Part shown: in pieces, positions 11,555 through 21,945 of the stretch | Numbering within the stretch: the first letter of the stretch is position 1 | How the letters are laid out: each line of letters opens with the position of its first letter | Source of the DNA: Athripsodes cinereus | Lineage: Eukaryota > Arthropoda > Insecta > Trichoptera > Leptoceridae | Length of the DNA: 64,000 nucleotides | Reading direction: 5' to 3' | NCBI GenBank assembly: GCA_947579605.1 | Contig: OX388318.1 | Coordinates: 12,090,001-12,154,000 of the forward strand | The notes under the pieces: generated by a model | Database searches by the model: none | Seen by the model: only the letters and a program-made list of their open reading frames with translations | Told to the model about the DNA's origin: nothing | Translations under genes and position numbers: made by a program

Positions 11555-11975
11555 TGATGATGAAAGGTAGGTGTGTGGAGTAAATAGGCACTGTAGAGAT
11601 GCGATCGTTGATAAGAATGGTTGGTAAAATGTTTCGTGGTAGAGTGAAGAAAGAGGATGTTATGAGAATGAGCGATTGCGACAGGAGTATTGTAGACGGA
11701 ATGTTTGTAAATATGTTGACGTGGTTTGACCACGTGAAGCACATGGATGATGAGAGTGTATTTATTTACCTAAAAGTGGAGGTGTGAGTAAGCGCGGACG
11801 TTCAAAAACTACGTGGCTTGACCACGCGAATCAAATTTCTACAAACAACCACTCACAGAGTGAGATCCAAGCCGTACCAATCGGCGTGTATGATAATATG
11901 GTGGCATTGTGCTCTCTCTGCCTACCCCACTTGGGATACGGCGTGAGGCTATAGCTGATATAGATAGATAGAAAA
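11555..11975 (+). pseudogene. LINE-B 3' end (broken copy)
   Basis: The plus frame encodes RSLIRMVGKMFRGRVKKEDV and continues with a degraded WFDHVKHM block. After a frame change it reads RGRSKTTWLDHANQI, matching RGRPRTTWLEHVDQI at 42.7 kb. The 3' end 'ctgcctaccccacttgggat' then 'acggcgtgag' and a short gatagatag tail match the other LINE-B copies. Several indels separate the blocks. Confidence 0.8.
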
Positions 11976-12267
11976 TTTGATATTCGCTATCAAGTCCGTG
12001 GTGTTCGAAAAGATGTACGTGAGCGCCATCTAGGAATAAATAGACCAAGCTATAATTCTCTCACACATCACATTGTAACTTTACAAGCATTATAAATCCA
12101 TTAAACTGTTGAATTTTATATTTCAATGCTATGTGCTATGGAGGTATTTCCAGAATAAAACTTTAATTCATTAAATCTTATGTGATAGGTATATCTAGTT
12201 TTCTGTCTAACTAATAGGTACTTAGGAATTTATTCGTGAAATGAAAAAGTAAGTGAGGTGGGGTTAT

Positions 12268-12763
12268 ATTTTTTCTATCTATCTATACCCTCACGTCATG
12301 ACCCAGGAGGGGTAGTCAGTGAGAATAGAACGCCATATAGATATATCCTTACAAACTTTTTTCGCATCATCCACATTCATCCAGTTTCTCATACATGCAC
12401 GCCGATGCATTCTTTTACTCAACACACGGCCGACCTTGAGGATTTGATCCACGTGATCAAGCCACGTGTTTCTTGGACGTCCGCGCTTCCTCACTAGCCC
12501 TCTTTCTGATAAATTCATCCTCTTCGTCATTCTTTCATCTTGCATTCGCTCCACATGTCCAAACCATCGTAACTTATTTACACGCATTCTATCTACAATA
12601 CTCCTCTCGTATCCGCTCATTCTCCTGATATCCTCATTCTTCACTCTATCCCGCAACGTTTTTCCAACCATTCTTCTCAGTGAACGTATCTCCACGGCAT
12701 TTATCCCACTCTCATCCTTATTCAACCACGTCCAAGTTTCACTTGCATACATTAGTGTCTATT
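12268..12763 (-). pseudogene. LINE-B RT C-terminal fragment, 153 open codons
   Basis: The minus strand keeps an unbroken 153-codon frame (12291-12752) for the C-terminal tail of a non-LTR reverse transcriptase. In order it contains YASETWTW, INAVEIRSLRRMVGK, KLRWFGHVERM, RGRPRNTWLDHVDQI and a final YPSW. It is 5'-truncated: the RT catalytic motifs are missing. It ends in an ATAGATAGATAG tail on its own strand. The neighbouring 11.56-11.98 kb copy is on the opposite strand, so the two face each other about 300 bp apart. The protein fragment is not expected to be functional. Confidence 0.85.
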
Positions 12764-13059
12764 TACCCAGCTCAAAACTGCTTCGCTAAGAAATGATCTA
12801 TTTATTTATTTAAGCATATTCTTTAGCATGTCAACAAACATAAAATTTAAATGGCAACAAGTAAATTCAAAATAATAAAAATATAATAATAATATGTATT
12901 TGTTTATTAATTACACAAGTGTTAACTGACTTCACTGCATAGCCTCCGGTAAACAATAAGTCTTCCATTCTTTTCTGAAAGTATTCAATGCACTGTAAAA
13001 GGCAACTACAGGCAACTATGTATTAGTAAAACATCACGTATAAAGATGATGATTTTGGA

Positions 13060-13330
13060 TGATTTTATTTTTGACGCCGTTTAACAGTCCCTAGACCGTC
13101 TCAAGGGCGCCAGTGAAGAGTTCAGTTTTTAATTTGCTTCCGAAGCTGGTGACAGTCTGACTATCTCTCAAAGGCACCGGTAGGCGATTCCATATAACCG
13201 GTTCAACAACACCAAAGGCCCTCTCATAGAAGTTAGACTTACCGGCTCTATTGAAGTCTATTCACGGCCAGTTCCGAAGAGCGCAGAGGTCTTCTAGTGG
13301 TCGAGTCATGGGGACAAAGCTATTAATAAT
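13060..13330 (-). pseudogene. LINE-C RT C-terminal remnant
   Basis: On the minus strand a frame reads FYERAFGVVEPVIWNRLPVP and continues with LRDSQTVTSFGSKLKTELF. This is the conserved W-N-x-LP...SFxxKLK tail of jockey/CR1-type reverse transcriptases. Upstream codons contain stops and a frame change, so it is dead. It shares long near-identical DNA with 8.80-8.94 kb. Confidence 0.85.
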
Positions 13331-13527
13331 CTTTTGTTCAGCATCTTTATTAATTCAAAGCAATTGTTTGATATTTAAGTCCCCACTTCCCAAACTATCA
13401 TATTCTTCTTTGAGTGGCATGTTAGGTCTCCACAACATCAGCTATCACTTTGACGTAAGCTTCTAGCTGTAATAGCTCCTGCACTCCCTTTCCTTTCTCC
13501 AATATTAAATAATGACCCATTCTCACA

Positions 13528-13630
13528 TTGATTTTATTTATTTATTTATTTATTTATTGAAAACAAGCAAACACCAACAGGCACATTATATACATATACA
13601 ACACAAAGAATACAACAGAAACAAAGTTTA
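13528..13630 (+). repeat. (TTTA)n tract beside a possible LINE tail
   Basis: 13532-13558 is a clean (TTTA)n tract. It is followed by 'gaaaacaagcaaacaccaac', a composition often seen in untranslated ends of insect LINEs in reverse orientation. Beyond the microsatellite the assignment is a guess. Confidence 0.5.
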
Positions 13631-14420
13631 ATACAAAGATGTGCACTAATAACAGGCGTTATTGGTTAGCCACTGAGTCAGCCGTAGGTCCAGGCAAACC
13701 TAACACTCCAATGCACCCGGAATCGAAACCCAGAGTACCAGTAATCCCAAGTGTCCAACCGAACTACATCAAGATGCCAGGAGCAAAACCATCAGTAAAC
13801 ATCAGATGTACATTTAATATTTAATATGTCTGATATTATGGATAGAACAAAAACTATGATATTGTTGAGATATTAACTAGGTAGATAAAAGAAATTCATA
13901 GGAAAGCATATCATGTATAATACGTCTGAAACTGCAACATGCATTATTTAAGTAAACACGTAATACTGACAAGCTATAGGTAATGCTTACAATATATTTT
14001 TATGTATACTAAGCTTACATGTGGGTAAACAGCGGATTATATTATTAAATACGTTCGTATGATCTCACTTACGCTGTCATTAAACCTTTAGTCGCAAACA
14101 ACACAACACCCATAATATTCTATGTAGAACATAGACGATTCAGTGTACAGTATTAGGTATTACATAAAATGTAAGTGACTTCACCTTACATACATTTACA
14201 GACGGTTATTGATTCAAGATTGACATTGAATTTCACCCCAATACAACAACTATACTATAGTAAAATTGGAAACTATTTCAGTTGTAAAGGTAGTAATTGA
14301 AAGATATGTAAAATACTTGGGTACCTAGGTACCGTAGATTTTTGGAACAATTATTTTTTGTAGCATATGTGTATGCACAATGTAGCATAACTCCATAATT
14401 TAATTAACAAAAACTAATTT
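13631..14420. other. No gene seen
   Basis: AT-rich; the 61-codon plus frame at 13639-13824 has no recognised similarity. Confidence 0.45.
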
Positions 14421-14830
14421 CTATCCATCCCATTAAAGCATTTGCCATAAGTGGGGTAGCCAACGGAGCAACTGCTCGTAATAAATGTTAGTTAGAAGAT
14501 ATCATATTCTAGCGATAAACTTGCCCTCTGTACATTGAATTGTATAACTGATTTTTATGTAACTAGTATTGAATTAAAATATTGTAACCAATGTACAGTG
14601 AAGAATAAAATAAATAATAAATAAACAAACAGGTCATACTCTCCGTGTCAAAAACCATTTAGAAATTCGGGATGGGTAGCATGTCTCATCGCTGAACTGA
14701 AGATGTTAAATGTCTTTAAATGTGATGTTTTACAAATAACTGCATTTTACAGGACACTCAAAAGCTTACAGAAGAGATTTGGGAGGCATATTCTTTACTG
14801 GAGACTCTTTGGGATAATTTTTTTCCTGTA
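14421..14830 (-). mobile_element. SINE-B copy interrupted by another repeat tail
   Basis: The first part (14421-14492) has 'gccataagtggggtagccaa' and the second (14640-14830) has 'gggatgggtagcatgtctca', 'tcgctgaactgaagatgt' and 'ttttacaggacactc'. Both follow the order seen in the 34.9 kb copy. Between them is about 145 bp ending in 'aaccaatgtacagtgaagaa' plus an A/T tail. A similar segment follows the 34.9 kb copy. Strand is given relative to the tail-like end (the 'tggggtagcc' side read in reverse). Confidence 0.65.
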
Positions 14831-16329
14831 TTGACGTTTTAATTTTTGAGAGACGTCAGTCGACTTGTCAAGCCATTCATTATCAATATTTTCATAAAAA
14901 TCGACTATTACAATATCTGCTCTGAACAAAATAACGAGTAAGTTATCCTATATTATCCTGAAAAAAAAACTTTCATATTTTACCTACAAATACTTTTCAT
15001 ACCATCTGAATACCCCGAAGACCTTGCACATAAGAAAAAAGTTGAAAAAATATTAAATTCACCTCTATTTTTCTCAACATGTATTCTTGTAAATTATAAA
15101 ATATGATGTAAAAATTCAGAAAATTTGGTCAATATTTTGTTTGTTTTTTCTCTGCTTTGGTAGAGGGCATCTGAGTTAAACCAATCATTGATGGTCGATA
15201 AGGGGGTGGTACGTTATATAAATTATCCTGTTATAATATAAATGAAGTGTAGTACAGGGGGTATTAAAAATAGCAATATGACAACGAAAATGTTTCTCAG
15301 AAACTTCGAGGTTAGAAAGTAAAGTAAAGTTGGTTGTGGTTATTATTTAAAGCATTAATCCGGTGTCGTTAGTTCGTGGAAATGTCTTGCGTCGCGTCTC
15401 GCTCCCGTGGCAGGTGTTTGATACCCCTGCTTCAGGCCCAGACGGCACTTTATAATACGCTTCTAATCTACCTACCACCGGCACCAAATAGATAGTTTCT
15501 TTACACAAAATTCAGGGGCGATGAACCTTTCGATGTAAACGGCCGGAGCCGGGTGATGTACTCGTACTACAACTACTAGCAATGTAACCAACCTGTTAGG
15601 TAGGCACAGTGGTGTAACTGGGAAAATCAATAAAAAATATTTTTCATAATAAATGTTGGCAACAAATACAAGGATGTGTGGCTAAATAAATATAAAACGA
15701 TCTGTTTTACTAAATTTTCTTCAAGACAATGGAACACAATAAAAATAAATTTCAATTCATGACCTGTGAGTAACTATATTGGATAAGAAAAACAAAATTA
15801 CATAGGTGTAAAGAATTTTCTCAAATACCTTGGTTTATATTTTAATTTAGAAGATATATGACCGAAGCCTAATTATAAGACTATATATAAGAGAGAGGTA
15901 CATAGAAATTACTAAAATCTCTTATGATAATATTCAATCAATGAAGTTAAATGTATTCTACTTTTTTTTAAATAACTGTCATGTAATCATTTTTCTCATA
16001 TGAAACAAAAGTAACGTACACTTTAAAACTTGAAATATACATTTCTTTTTGATTAATCGGTTAAAATATCGAACAATTTAAAGTTTCTCAATTCGAATAA
16101 AGCAAACACTTTAAAACTTGACGTTAAATACTATTAAGTACTATTAAGTTGTTTACTTAATAATATAAAGTAAAGTGTTACACCAATGTGCATGCCGATT
16201 TCGGTAAACGTTGTAATAGACAAAATAAGGCTTTACTACTGTCGCGACTATTTACATAGCTACTAACTTAATTCAATTCACAAACATACATATTATTATT
16301 ATATACAAAGGGATAAGTTGAAAGTTTTT
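14831..16329. other. No gene seen; one G/C-richer patch
   Basis: Mostly AT-rich. A patch at 15360-15600 is richer in G and C and includes 'tctcgctcccgtggcagg' and 'acggccggagccgggtgatg'. It has no convincing frame and could be a relic of a retroelement or a regulatory patch. Confidence 0.4.
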
Positions 16330-16354
16330 TCTGTATATATATATATATAATGAG

Positions 16355-19111
16355 TTACAATCCATTGGATTGGTCTGCAACGAGTTTGGTTTTTCTTCTC
16401 CATTCGTCCCTATTCTCCGCCAGTCTTTTCAGCTCTACGTATGAGCCACAGTTCATATCACTCTTCAGTTGGTCCATATATACGTCTCTTGGTCGGCCTC
16501 TGCCATTTGTCCCCTCGGTCTTACCCTCCGCGATGGCTATGAGTAGTCCTGGGTGCCTGATGTTGTGGCCAATCCAGTTAGCTCGTTGTTGGCTGATTCT
16601 CTTAAGGAGTTGCCTTTTTTCGCCTACCCTGGTTAATACTTCTTCGTTTTCGACGTGTTCCGACCAATGGATCTTAAGCATGCGTCTGTAGCACCACATT
16701 TCAAAGGCCGCCAACCGTCCGCTTTCACTCTTGCTGATGGTCCACGTCTCACAACCATAAAGCAGAATGCTCCATACAAAGGCTTTAGTAAGGTTCTTCC
16801 TTACGCTTAAGTCAATATTTGGGGATTCCAATATCTTCGACTTTTTGTTAAAGGCAATCCTTGCCTGGTTTATTCTGCTTACGATTTCTGCTTTGGAGCG
16901 TCCATCCTGGTTTATTCTACTGCCCAGGTACACGAATTCACTTACTTGTTTGATGCTCACTCCATTTATGGCAATGTTCGCAGTCGCTTCCTCTCTTCCA
17001 ACGACCATACATTTTGTTTTTTCTTTATTTATTTTCATGTTGTACTTTGACAACAGTATACTTTCCATTTTTCCTAAGGCTTCGTTCAGCTCCATCTCGG
17101 AGTCTGCAAGCAGTGCTATGTCGTCAGCATATCTTATCATGTCGACCTTTTTCCCATTTATTTTTACTCCTGTCCAGTTCTTCATTTCTTCTCTCAGTTC
17201 ATCAATGGCTCGCTGTATATAGCAGTTAAAGAGAGCTGGCGACATTGAGCATCCTTGTCTTACGCCTTGTTCGACCCTTGCTTCTGCACAGCTCTCTCCG
17301 CTTTTAATCACAGCCATTTCGTTCTTGTATAAGCTCCAGATTGCTCTTCTGTCTTTATAACTCATTCCTATCTGGTTGAGGGTGTTAAAAAGTTGTTCCC
17401 ATTCTACTTTATCGAATGCTTTTTCAAGGTCGATGAATGCTATGTATGTGTTTTTATTAATTGCTATTCTCTTTTCTAGAGTAAGTCTGAGACTCAGGAT
17501 TGCATCTCTTGTACCTGTCTCTTTGCGGAATCCAAATTGATCTTCTGTAAGTGTTTCGTTTATTTTATTTTCCGCCCTTTTCATTATAATGTTGGTGAGT
17601 ATCTTAGAAGCGTGTGATATCATGCTTAAGGTTCTGTGTTGTTCGCACTTTGTAGTGCCTGCTTTCTTAGGAAGCGCTCGTATCAGACATTTGGCAAAGT
17701 CCTCAGGTATCTCTCCTGTGTCATATATTTTGCAGACAAGCTTATACAATGTATCGAGCATGCCTTTTCCCGCGCATTTAAGCAGCTCTGATGGAATCAG
17801 GTCAATACCTGGTGCTTTGCCGTCTTTCAACTTTGCTAAGGCAATATCAAATTCACTTCTTAAGATGTCATCTCCATTATTTTCTACGTCATATTCTGCT
17901 TCTAGTGCTTTGCTTTCTTGGACTATGTTCTTTCCTTTGTATAATTGTTCTAGGTATTCTTTCCATCTTTTTACGATCAATTCGTCCTCAAACAGCAGTT
18001 TGCCGTTTTTATCTTGTATAGCACATCGTGGCTGTGTTTTGTCATTGAAGAAATTCTTTACTTCAGAGTATGCGGTTTCAAATTTCCTTTGTTTTATATT
18101 TCTGTTTATATTTTTGCATTTTTCTTGCAAATAACATTCCTTTCTCAGCTTGGATTCTCTGTTAATTTTATTTCTAAGGGCTTTATATTCCTTTTTCCCT
18201 TCTTCTGTTTTGGAGTTCTTTAGCTTCCTTCTTTCTTCGATCATTTCTAAAATGTCGTCCGTAATCCATTCTTTCCTAGCTTGCGGCTTTTTTTTCTCTA
18301 AGACTTCATCTGCCGCTGCGGTTATTTTCTCTTTAATTTTGCCCCATACTTTATCTATATTTTCATTACTCTCAAAATCGCATATGTTAGTTTTTTCGTC
18401 GTATTTCTCTTTAACTTCTTTTATTTTTAGCTGTTTTAGGTCCCATCTTTTTGTGGTTCTCTTCTCGAGCCTTTTGAATTTCAGTATGGTTTCCGCCACA
18501 ACCATATTATGATCGCTGTCAATGTCCGGACCTGCAAAGCTCCTGCAGTCTTTAATTTGATTCCTGTATCGTTGACGCGTAAGAATGTAATCAATCTGTG
18601 ATCGAAATCTGTCTCCGGGAGATTTCCATGTATAGCGATGTCTATAGTGGTGTTGAAACCACGTGTTGGCTACAAACATTTTATTTTTGGCGCAAAATTC
18701 AATGAGACGGTTACCTCTATCATTTCTAGTGCCCAACCCATATGCTCCTACGACTGATCCCTCCCTTTCTTCCCCTACTACTGCGTTCCAGTCTCCCATT
18801 ACAATAACATTTTCCTCAGCTTTTGTGTCATCTAGCAATTTTTGGATGTTTTCGTATAAAATCTCAATTTCTTGGTCGCTATGGCTAGATGTTGGCATGT
18901 AGACTTGGATCAAAATTGTGTCTACGGGTTTGGTATCTAACTTGACTAAAATAATCCTGCCTCCATAGTGTACGTATCCCTTTACTCTCCTACCCAAATC
19001 TTTACTTAACATTATTCCTACCCCTCCCTGCCCCGGTTTACCCTCTATACTACCGCTATGGATAAGATGAAAATTACCTGTCCACATATCTCCCGGGTTC
19101 GGCCATCTCAT
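16355..19111 (-). CDS. Endonuclease-reverse transcriptase of RTE-like LINE
   Basis: The 918-codon frame encodes the protein that copies the element by target-primed reverse transcription. Residues 1-210 hold the C-terminal two-thirds of an APE-type endonuclease, with GDWNA at 106-110 and the catalytic SDH at 199-201; the N-terminal catalytic Asn/Glu part is cut off. The reverse transcriptase follows: KAPGIDLIP (432-440), QFGFRK (525-530), motif A FIDLEKAFDKVEW (559-571), motif B QGVRQGCSMSP (615-625) and the catalytic YADD (661-664). The C-terminal tail contains CETWTISKSE, WIGHNIRH and GRGRPRDVYMD. I see no frameshift. The ATG used is internal to the original protein; codons upstream (RISE repeats) stay open for a few residues to a TAG. 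RTE-like is my best clade guess. Without its full endonuclease it probably cannot mobilise itself. Confidence 0.88.
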   Translation of the reverse strand: MRWPNPGDMWTGNFHLIHSGSIEGKPGQGGVGIMLSKDLGRRVKGYVHYGGRIILVKLDTKPVDTILIQVYMPTSSHSDQEIEILYENIQKLLDDTKAEENVIVMGDWNAVVGEEREGSVVGAYGLGTRNDRGNRLIEFCAKNKMFVANTWFQHHYRHRYTWKSPGDRFRSQIDYILTRQRYRNQIKDCRSFAGPDIDSDHNMVVAETILKFKRLEKRTTKRWDLKQLKIKEVKEKYDEKTNICDFESNENIDKVWGKIKEKITAAADEVLEKKKPQARKEWITDDILEMIEERRKLKNSKTEEGKKEYKALRNKINRESKLRKECYLQEKCKNINRNIKQRKFETAYSEVKNFFNDKTQPRCAIQDKNGKLLFEDELIVKRWKEYLEQLYKGKNIVQESKALEAEYDVENNGDDILRSEFDIALAKLKDGKAPGIDLIPSELLKCAGKGMLDTLYKLVCKIYDTGEIPEDFAKCLIRALPKKAGTTKCEQHRTLSMISHASKILTNIIMKRAENKINETLTEDQFGFRKETGTRDAILSLRLTLEKRIAINKNTYIAFIDLEKAFDKVEWEQLFNTLNQIGMSYKDRRAIWSLYKNEMAVIKSGESCAEARVEQGVRQGCSMSPALFNCYIQRAIDELREEMKNWTGVKINGKKVDMIRYADDIALLADSEMELNEALGKMESILLSKYNMKINKEKTKCMVVGREEATANIAINGVSIKQVSEFVYLGSRINQDGRSKAEIVSRINQARIAFNKKSKILESPNIDLSVRKNLTKAFVWSILLYGCETWTISKSESGRLAAFEMWCYRRMLKIHWSEHVENEEVLTRVGEKRQLLKRISQQRANWIGHNIRHPGLLIAIAEGKTEGTNGRGRPRDVYMDQLKSDMNCGSYVELKRLAENRDEWRRKTKLVADQSNGL

Positions 19112-19145
19112 TTCAGAGATCCTTTCAGAGATCCTTTCAGAGATT
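19111..19145 (-). repeat. 12-bp unit repeated about three times at LINE 5' junction
   Basis: The plus-strand unit 'tttcagagatcc' occurs at 19111-19122 and 19123-19134 and partly at 19135-19145. On the minus strand it reads RISE RISE RISE leading into ISEMRWP, so a piece of the element's own coding sequence has been multiplied at the truncation point. Confidence 0.85.
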
Positions 19146-19485
19146 TTTTCTGTAGCTACCTATTATTGCTTACTTTGCATTGAGTTCCTTAATATACTGC
19201 GCGAAATATGAAAATAGCTCTGTACAAATCAATATGGAATAACAAAATATTCATGTTCACGCGTGTTTATTACAAAATGTCTCAATATTGTAAAATGAAC
19301 ATGTCAAAGTTATGAGCATGTCTTCCCCAGAAGTTCTCGGAGCAAAATTATTGATAAATATCTACTTTACACTGAAAAGTTTTTTCTTTTAAATTTAAGA
19401 TTATTTAGTTGAGTGTCAGACAATTTTTAAAGATAAATTCTTCAAATAAAGATAAACTCATCTCTGCCTATATAAATTATTATAG
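19146..19485. other. No gene seen
   Basis: AT-rich spacer between the LINE and the foldback element at 19.49 kb. Confidence 0.5.
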
Positions 19486-19745
19486 ACATACACTGAAAAA
19501 AATACTCACAATGAATCATTGGTACTTACTATCAGATTAGGACCAGAGATAGTACAAACGATTCGTTAGTACGAATCTATAATATTAACTTTTCGCAAAC
19601 AAATCATTGGCAACAATTTGTTTGCGAAAAGTTACTATTATAGATTTGTACTAAAGAATCGTTTGTACTATCTCTGGTCCTACTCTGATAGTACGTACCA
19701 ATGATTCGTTGTGAAATTTCGTTAGTATTTTTCTCAGTGTATGTA
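19486..19745. mobile_element. Foldback MITE with long inverted arms
   Basis: Two arms of about 120 bp are near-perfect inverted copies around a short centre at about 19610. The outer ends are 'cactgaaaaaaatactcac' on the left and, reversed, 'cactgagaaaaatactaacg' on the right. TA dinucleotides flank both ends, which fits a Tc1/mariner-type TA target. There is no coding capacity, and the transcript would form a long hairpin. Confidence 0.85.
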
Positions 19746-19914
19746 CCATCAAAACATCGCCTACAAATTGGCTACCTATGAAATAAACTGCATCATATTA
19801 TTATGTACGAGTATATATTATGATCGAAACTGTTTGCCTTGTGTAACCGTTTATATTTTTTCGTGTCGCTTTTATAAAATGGTCATTTTTCCTTAGTGAA
19901 AAAGATGCCTTTTG

Positions 19915-20060
19915 TCCTTAAATACAACATTTGCGACCAAGTGGCAAAAACACTTACTTCGTGATCTCTATTTCGATATTCATCATTTTTGAAATAACGT
20001 CAAAATAAAAGCGCACCTGACAGGTTGAATCTATTTCGATGGAATGTCTGAATACGTTTC
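19915..20060 (+). repeat. Degraded relative of the 24.4-kb element interior
   Basis: 'acttcgtgatctctatttcg' followed by 'aaagcgcacctgacaggttg' corresponds in order to 'acttcgcgatctccatctcg' and 'aaagcgtatctgacagatcg' inside the element at 24.44-24.95 kb. I did not find its ends, so it is a fragment. Confidence 0.65.
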
Positions 20061-21030
20061 ATGCTTTTATCTATTTATTTATCATTCAATATGTAGCTAA
20101 GATATATTCATAAACATACAACTCGTACACTATTTGTTGAGTAACTCACACACATAATTAAAAATTCACGTTATGTCACGTTAATTAATGGATTTTGTTT
20201 TTTATGCAAGCGAAATCGTCTGGCTTTTATTTTGTTTCATGCGAATACCGCATGAAGGGTAGGAAACTTATTCTATTCGCGGAACCAAATCCTGCCACAA
20301 AATATCATTATAGATAGGTATATTATTATAGGTATTCTATAAATAAAATAAATAGCTTATGTCTAAGAGGTTCTTCAAAAGGATACTGCCGCTAATAGTA
20401 TTAATTCATGGAAACTCTGGTCCGGGTATATTTCAAGAGACTGTATACGTACCTATAATGTTAGTGTATGTAGGTAGATATTAATATTTAGGTAGTAGGA
20501 ATTATTGATAAGGATTAGGTAAACCGATTGGATTCCGGAATGGCTTGATAACTTAATGTTTGCAAAGGACATCTAAATCTTACTTAGTCTATTCAACAAT
20601 CGTGAGGAAGGTCATGAATATATTATTATTATATTCAACACTTCGTGAAATGCGTTTGTGCAAAACCATCATCCAAAAGTAACTAATTTTGAATAAAAAT
20701 AAAAACACTGGTATTTGTATATGCTATGATTTCACATCAATGATCAATGTGAATGTTTTATAACATGTGATCCAATACATTATATTATGATATTATTATT
20801 ACTTGCCTACTTACTTAATCAAATTCTGTCCCAATACTTAAAAAAAAACATTCCACATTCCTACTATCCAATTATATTTGTTTGAAATGTGTTGTTTTTT
20901 TTTTTTAAATATTAAGTATACATTGTCTTGAAAGTGAGATAATGTATAATAAATATTAACTTTAAATAAATTCATCCTCCTTTGTGGTATGTAACGCAGA
21001 TATTAAATGTGCATCGAGCTACGAATGCAG
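20061..21030. other. No gene seen
   Basis: AT-rich sequence with homopolymer runs near 20840 and 20895; no supported gene or RNA. Confidence 0.5.
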
Positions 21031-21037
21031 AATACCT

Positions 21038-21237
21038 ATTAATTATATATAAAACACTTATTTATAGTATATCCACTGTGACTTTTAATAAGACGCGAGC
21101 CGGCTTTCAAGAGCTTATGCTCTCATCATCCGGCTGGCGTAAAAGCCAGCTTGATTATGAGAGCGGAAGCCGGCTCGCGTTTAAATAAAAAGTCACAGTG
21201 GATATACTATAAGTAAGTGTTTTATTTATAATTAATT
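21038..21237. mobile_element. Foldback MITE of the 'cgagccggcttt' family
   Basis: Arms of about 65 bp are inverted copies: 'tagtatatccactgtgactt' and 'gacgcgagccggcttt' on the left return reversed on the right at 21166-21230. The loop holds 'caagagcttatgctctcatc'. Diverged copies of one arm and loop occur at 29.54-29.66 and 40.78-40.86 kb. No protein is encoded. Confidence 0.85.
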
Positions 21238-21524
21238 GAACGTGAATTTCCACTAAGTACCGTCGGTTAAAAATACTGTATCAACTTTACGAATGTAGTA
21301 TAAAATATTGCAGACAAAGTATCTGAAAATTTATGAAAAAATAAATTAAAGCCCATGTATTTCACAAAGTGTTAAACTGATTCGCCGATTTCCAGACACG
21401 TGTCCAATGAAAATTGAAATTGATTTACTTTGAGGGTGTTTACCTATATCAATTCTCTGTGATAATGTAATTAACAAAATTAAGTGAGTAGGTTTATTAT
21501 AGAATATTTCGACTCCTCTCAATC

Positions 21525-21690
21525 GCCCTTCAACGATCCTCCCAAAAGCAAAGAGCAGAAACTATCCTCCTCAATTCAAAACGCATTTGCGTCAATTCGA
21601 TCATCTCTTTACACGACATTTTTAGCCCTCTGATTTATTGTCATAGTAACAGTGTAGTATTGTGAAAGAGGGACGTCCAAGCCATCGGAA
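21525..21690 (-). pseudogene. LINE-D RT C-terminal remnant
   Basis: On the minus strand the frame KMSCKEMIELTQMRFELRRI continues with VSALCFWEDR and a stop at 21530. It aligns residue by residue with the 11.45-11.55 kb LINE-D end. The upstream DNA 'gtccctctttcacaatac' is also shared. Substitutions such as W to C and W to L show decay. Confidence 0.75.
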
Positions 21691-21835
21691 TTCTCAGGGG
21701 CGAAATAACGATGCTACTTTTGGGGCATCGACTCCTCTAAATTTACAGAAATTACAAATCTTTACTAAGTGCGTTAGTACACTAAACAGAATATTTATAT
21801 TCAGCATTACTGTGGAATAGATGTATCCCACTCAA

Positions 21836-21945
21836 GGTGCTTGATTGGTAGCTTGATAGTTAAGTGTCGGACTTTCAATCAAAAGACTCGGGCTTGATTC
21901 CACTTGATGCCAAACTACTCCAGCTTCACGACAAAAGCATATTAT
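21836..21945 (+). mobile_element. tRNA-like SINE relic
   Basis: 'ttggtagcttgatagttaag' resembles a Pol III A-box and 'gggcttgattcc' a B-box (consensus GGTTCGANTCC), about 50 bp apart, followed by 'cttcacgacaaaagc', which recalls the post-tRNA part of SINE-A. No acceptor stem can be drawn, so it is not a working tRNA gene. Confidence 0.5.

Larger units (their letters stand above)
16330..19145 (-). mobile_element. RTE-like LINE, 5'-truncated, intact reading frame
   Basis: This is one LINE insertion read on the minus strand. It has a single long frame, a very short 3' region and a (TA)n tail (16335-16349 on the plus strand). The 5' end falls within the endonuclease domain at the ISEMRWP block, so the usual N-terminal part is missing. 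The junction carries a 12-bp unit about three times (19111-19145). The open frame and clean tail suggest a recent insertion. A decayed relative lies at 3.69-3.94 kb. Confidence 0.85.

Noticed and set aside
11431..11744. Minus-strand frames of 99-103 codons
   Set aside because: They lie opposite the plus-strand LINE-D and LINE-B remnants, whose frames match known RT tails.
16767..18902. Several plus-strand frames of 70-181 codons
   Set aside because: They are antisense shadows of the minus-strand LINE RT frame.
21836..21945. A possible tRNA gene
   Set aside because: The boxes are diverged and the sequence continues into a SINE-like body. No cloverleaf.
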